Assembly (NCBI RefSeq): GCF_027111335.1
Contig: NZ_CP114288.1
Span: 3,596,001 to 3,660,000 of the forward strand
Source of the DNA: Flavobacterium aquiphilum
GTDB taxonomy: Bacteria; Bacteroidota; Bacteroidia; Flavobacteriales; Flavobacteriaceae
Direction: 5' to 3'
DNA length: 64,000 nt
Below, one piece after another: positions 62,471 through 64,000 of the stretch. The notes beneath the pieces were generated by a model. It ran no database searches, had not been told where the DNA came from, and worked only from the letters and a program-made list of their open reading frames with translations. Positions within the stretch are counted from its first letter, which is position 1; every line of letters starts with the position of its first letter. The position numbers and the translations under genes were made by a program.

Positions 62471-63496
62471 CTACAAAATAATCTTCTGTAAAGTTTCTAA
62501 AACGTAGGTATGCATCACTTCTTTATAATCCAGATGCGTCACGATTCGTAGTTTCCCATGCCCCAAAGAACTAATCAAAATATTTTTCTCTTTCAATTTT
62601 TCGATAAGTAGCCTTTCACTCAAACCTTCACCCACCGAAAAAATCAAAATATTAGTTTCTACTGGTTCAATCTTACCAATCCACGGCAATCTTGACAATA
62701 CCGCTGCAATTTCTTTCGCTCTTCTGTGGTCATCGAGCAATTTGGCTATATTATGGTCCAAAGCAAAATTTCCGGCTGCCGCCAAATAACCCACTTGACG
62801 CATACCTCCTCCCAATATCTTACGAACACGCAATGCTCTGTGAATAGTTTCTTTATCTCCCAAAAGAACTGAGCCAATAGGCGCTCCTAATCCTTTGGAC
62901 AAACAAACTGAAATTGTATCGAACAGCGCTCCAAATTCTCTTGGATGTTGTTTTTTAGCTACGACCGCATTCCAAATTCGAGCGCCATCCAAATGGTATT
63001 TTAAAGCATTTGCATTACAAACCGCTTTTATTTTCTTTAATTCTTCCAAATCATAACAAGCTCCTCCCCCTTTATTCGTAGTGTTTTCAACACAAACCAA
63101 ACTTGTCTGTGGACTATGATAAAACTCAGGGTCATTTATAGCTCCGGCCACTTGTTCTGCAGTAATCATTCCCCTATCTCCATCCAGCAAACAACAGGAA
63201 ACACCGCTATTGAATGAAACCCCTCCTCCCTCATAATTAAATACATGGGCAAATTTATCAGCAATTAATTGTTCTCCAGGCTGCGTGTGTAGCTTTATTG
63301 CTGTTTGATTAGCCATAGTTCCCGATGGAAAAAAAAGTCCTGCTTCCATACCAAACATCCCTGCCAATCTCGCCTCAAGTGCAATAACGGTCGGGTCTTG
63401 TTTGTACACATCGTCACCCACTTGGGCATTAAACATGTACTGCAACATTTCTACCGATGGTTTGGTTATTGTATCGCTAATTAAATTTATTTCCAT
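62471..63496 (-). CDS. ltaE: Low-specificity L-threonine aldolase
   Basis: 341 aa, fold type I PLP enzyme that splits threonine/allo-threonine to glycine and acetaldehyde. The Schiff-base lysine is Lys201 in DTISVCLSKGLGAPIGS. The N-terminal DTITKPSVEMLQYMFNAQVGDDVYKQDPTV and the HLDGARIWNA motif (substrate and cofactor Asp/Arg) are family signatures. It could feed glycine to the cell together with gcvT-linked one-carbon metabolism, or drain threonine. Start ATG at 63496 is supported by homology from residue 2. Confidence 0.92.
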   Translation of the reverse strand: MEINLISDTITKPSVEMLQYMFNAQVGDDVYKQDPTVIALEARLAGMFGMEAGLFFPSGTMANQTAIKLHTQPGEQLIADKFAHVFNYEGGGVSFNSGVSCCLLDGDRGMITAEQVAGAINDPEFYHSPQTSLVCVENTTNKGGGACYDLEELKKIKAVCNANALKYHLDGARIWNAVVAKKQHPREFGALFDTISVCLSKGLGAPIGSVLLGDKETIHRALRVRKILGGGMRQVGYLAAAGNFALDHNIAKLLDDHRRAKEIAAVLSRLPWIGKIEPVETNILIFSVGEGLSERLLIEKLKEKNILISSLGHGKLRIVTHLDYKEVMHTYVLETLQKIIL

Positions 63497-63548
63497 AATC
63501 TAAAAACTATATCCTATTTTTGCACTCAAAACTAGAAAATTATTGGAC

Positions 63549-63595
63549 GCTAATCCAGCTACTCATTGCAATATTTTTGTTAAAAGATTTCCGCT
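63549..63595. repeat. Half copy of GCTAATCCCGC repeat
   Basis: GCTAATCCAGCTACTCATTG, an ATTTTTGTTAAAAGAT centre and TTTCCGCT correspond to the left two thirds of 7180-7258; the GGGGCTAG end is missing. It lies in the 5' region of prfB. Confidence 0.6.
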
Positions 63596-63699
63596 TAAAA
63601 ACGAAATTTATTTAACACTTTTAAAAATAAAAATCAGTGAAGTTATCAGGACTAAAACAGCCAATCTAATAATTTCAAACGCAAAATTACTATAAATTT

Positions 63700-64000
63700 A
63701 TGACAACTACCGAACAAATAAAAGGTATTGTAGAACGCCTTGGTGCGTTGAGGAGGTATCTTTGACGTTGATGCCAAGCTTATCGAAATAGCCAACGAAG
63801 AAGAAAAAACCTTTGCCCCCGACTTTTGGAATAACGCAAAAGAAGCCGAAATTCTTGTAAAGAACCTTAGAAGTAAAAAAAAATGGATCGAAGATTACAA
63901 CAAAGCTGTTGATTTGACAGACGAATTGCAGCTTGCCTATGATTTTTACAAAGAAGGTGAACTTTCCGTTGATGAATTAGATCATCAGTATGCTGTTACA
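63700..64000 (+). CDS. prfB: Peptide chain release factor 2, programmed +1 frameshift, 3' end cut by window
   Basis: RF2 releases peptides at UGA and UAA. The first 21 codons (MTTTEQIKGIVERLGALRRYL) end in CTT-TGA at 63760-63765; reading continues in the +1 frame from GAC at 63764 (DVDAKLIEIANEEEKTFAPDFWNN...), which is the RF2 sequence. The product runs past the right window edge. The stop is not a mutation: CTT TGA C preceded by AGGAGG and a 3-nt spacer is the classic RF2 autoregulatory signal, in which low RF2 favours shifting. GGQ and SPF motifs lie beyond the window. Confidence 0.95.
63751..63766 (+). promoter_or_regulatory. RF2 programmed frameshift signal
   Basis: Internal Shine-Dalgarno AGGAGG (63751-63756), 3-nt spacer TAT, slippery CTT (63760-63762), in-frame UGA (63763-63765) and C. 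The ribosome slips from CUU to UUU and reads on. Confidence 0.95.

Noticed and set aside
63700..63765. Stop codon early in prfB as a pseudogene
   Set aside because: The exact RF2 frameshift signal is present and the +1 frame continues as good RF2 sequence.

Overview
The window is a stretch of chromosome from a member of the Flavobacteriaceae, most likely Flavobacterium. The evidence is low GC, AT-rich spacers, and starts that mostly lack Shine-Dalgarno sequences. Several genes have Bacteroidetes-type promoters (TTG, about 18-20 nt, TAnnTTTG). Family-level markers include an N-succinylornithine-type transcarbamylase, stand-alone NnrD, a thrA fusion and gyrA followed by TPR genes. Nothing looks like a prophage or a large island. 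The accessory parts are a HaeIII-like restriction-modification pair, small secreted proteins, and many palindromic intergenic elements.

Layout. 1-8.7 kb: arginine/proline operon argC(partial)-argD-proA-proB-argF'-argB-argE-argH, closed by a terminator. 8.8-11 kb: two overlapping membrane-protein genes. 11-16.8 kb (minus): gyrA followed by two paralogous secreted TPR proteins. 17-21.7 kb: clpC, a RimB-like protease fused to RimK, and a YetF-like membrane protein. 22.2-25.9 kb (minus): PiT phosphate transporter with DUF47 partner, then hutH. 26.4-31.6 kb: threonine operon thrL-thrABC with a threonine-rich leader peptide and an attenuator. 31.9-34 kb (minus): HaeIII-like restriction enzyme and methyltransferase. 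34.6-36.2 kb: two unknown envelope proteins. 36.3-41 kb: narK, Pmp3-like peptide, DUF3037/HipA-like kinase pair, nnrD. 41.9-47.8 kb: two secreted proteins, a protease remnant, a U32 protein, DJ-1/PfpI, GNAT and a Mpo1-like protein. 47.8-52.2 kb: P-type ATPase, NmrA-like reductase, cupin. 53-64 kb: gcvT, S41 protease, yebC, LamG protein, PLP cysteine-synthase-type enzyme, oligopeptidase B, ybaB, GNAT, threonine aldolase, and the start of prfB with its programmed frameshift.

How the parts work together. The first operon makes arginine and proline from glutamate; Ser89 of the transcarbamylase suggests succinylated intermediates. The thr operon takes aspartate semialdehyde to threonine and appears to be controlled by a ribosome reading Thr codons over a terminator. 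Single genes handle phosphate and nitrate uptake, proteolysis (ClpC, S41, S9) and nucleoid functions (GyrA, YbaB).

The most unusual property is the density of structured repeats between genes. At least eight families of inverted-repeat elements recur within 64 kb. One MITE-like copy has perfect 19-bp terminal repeats and an 8-bp direct repeat, and is nested at the end of another repeat. Other points worth following are the writer/eraser-like RimB-RimK fusion, the HipA-like kinase/DUF3037 pair, the thr attenuator, and a perfect Shine-Dalgarno-stimulated frameshift site in a lineage that barely uses Shine-Dalgarno initiation.
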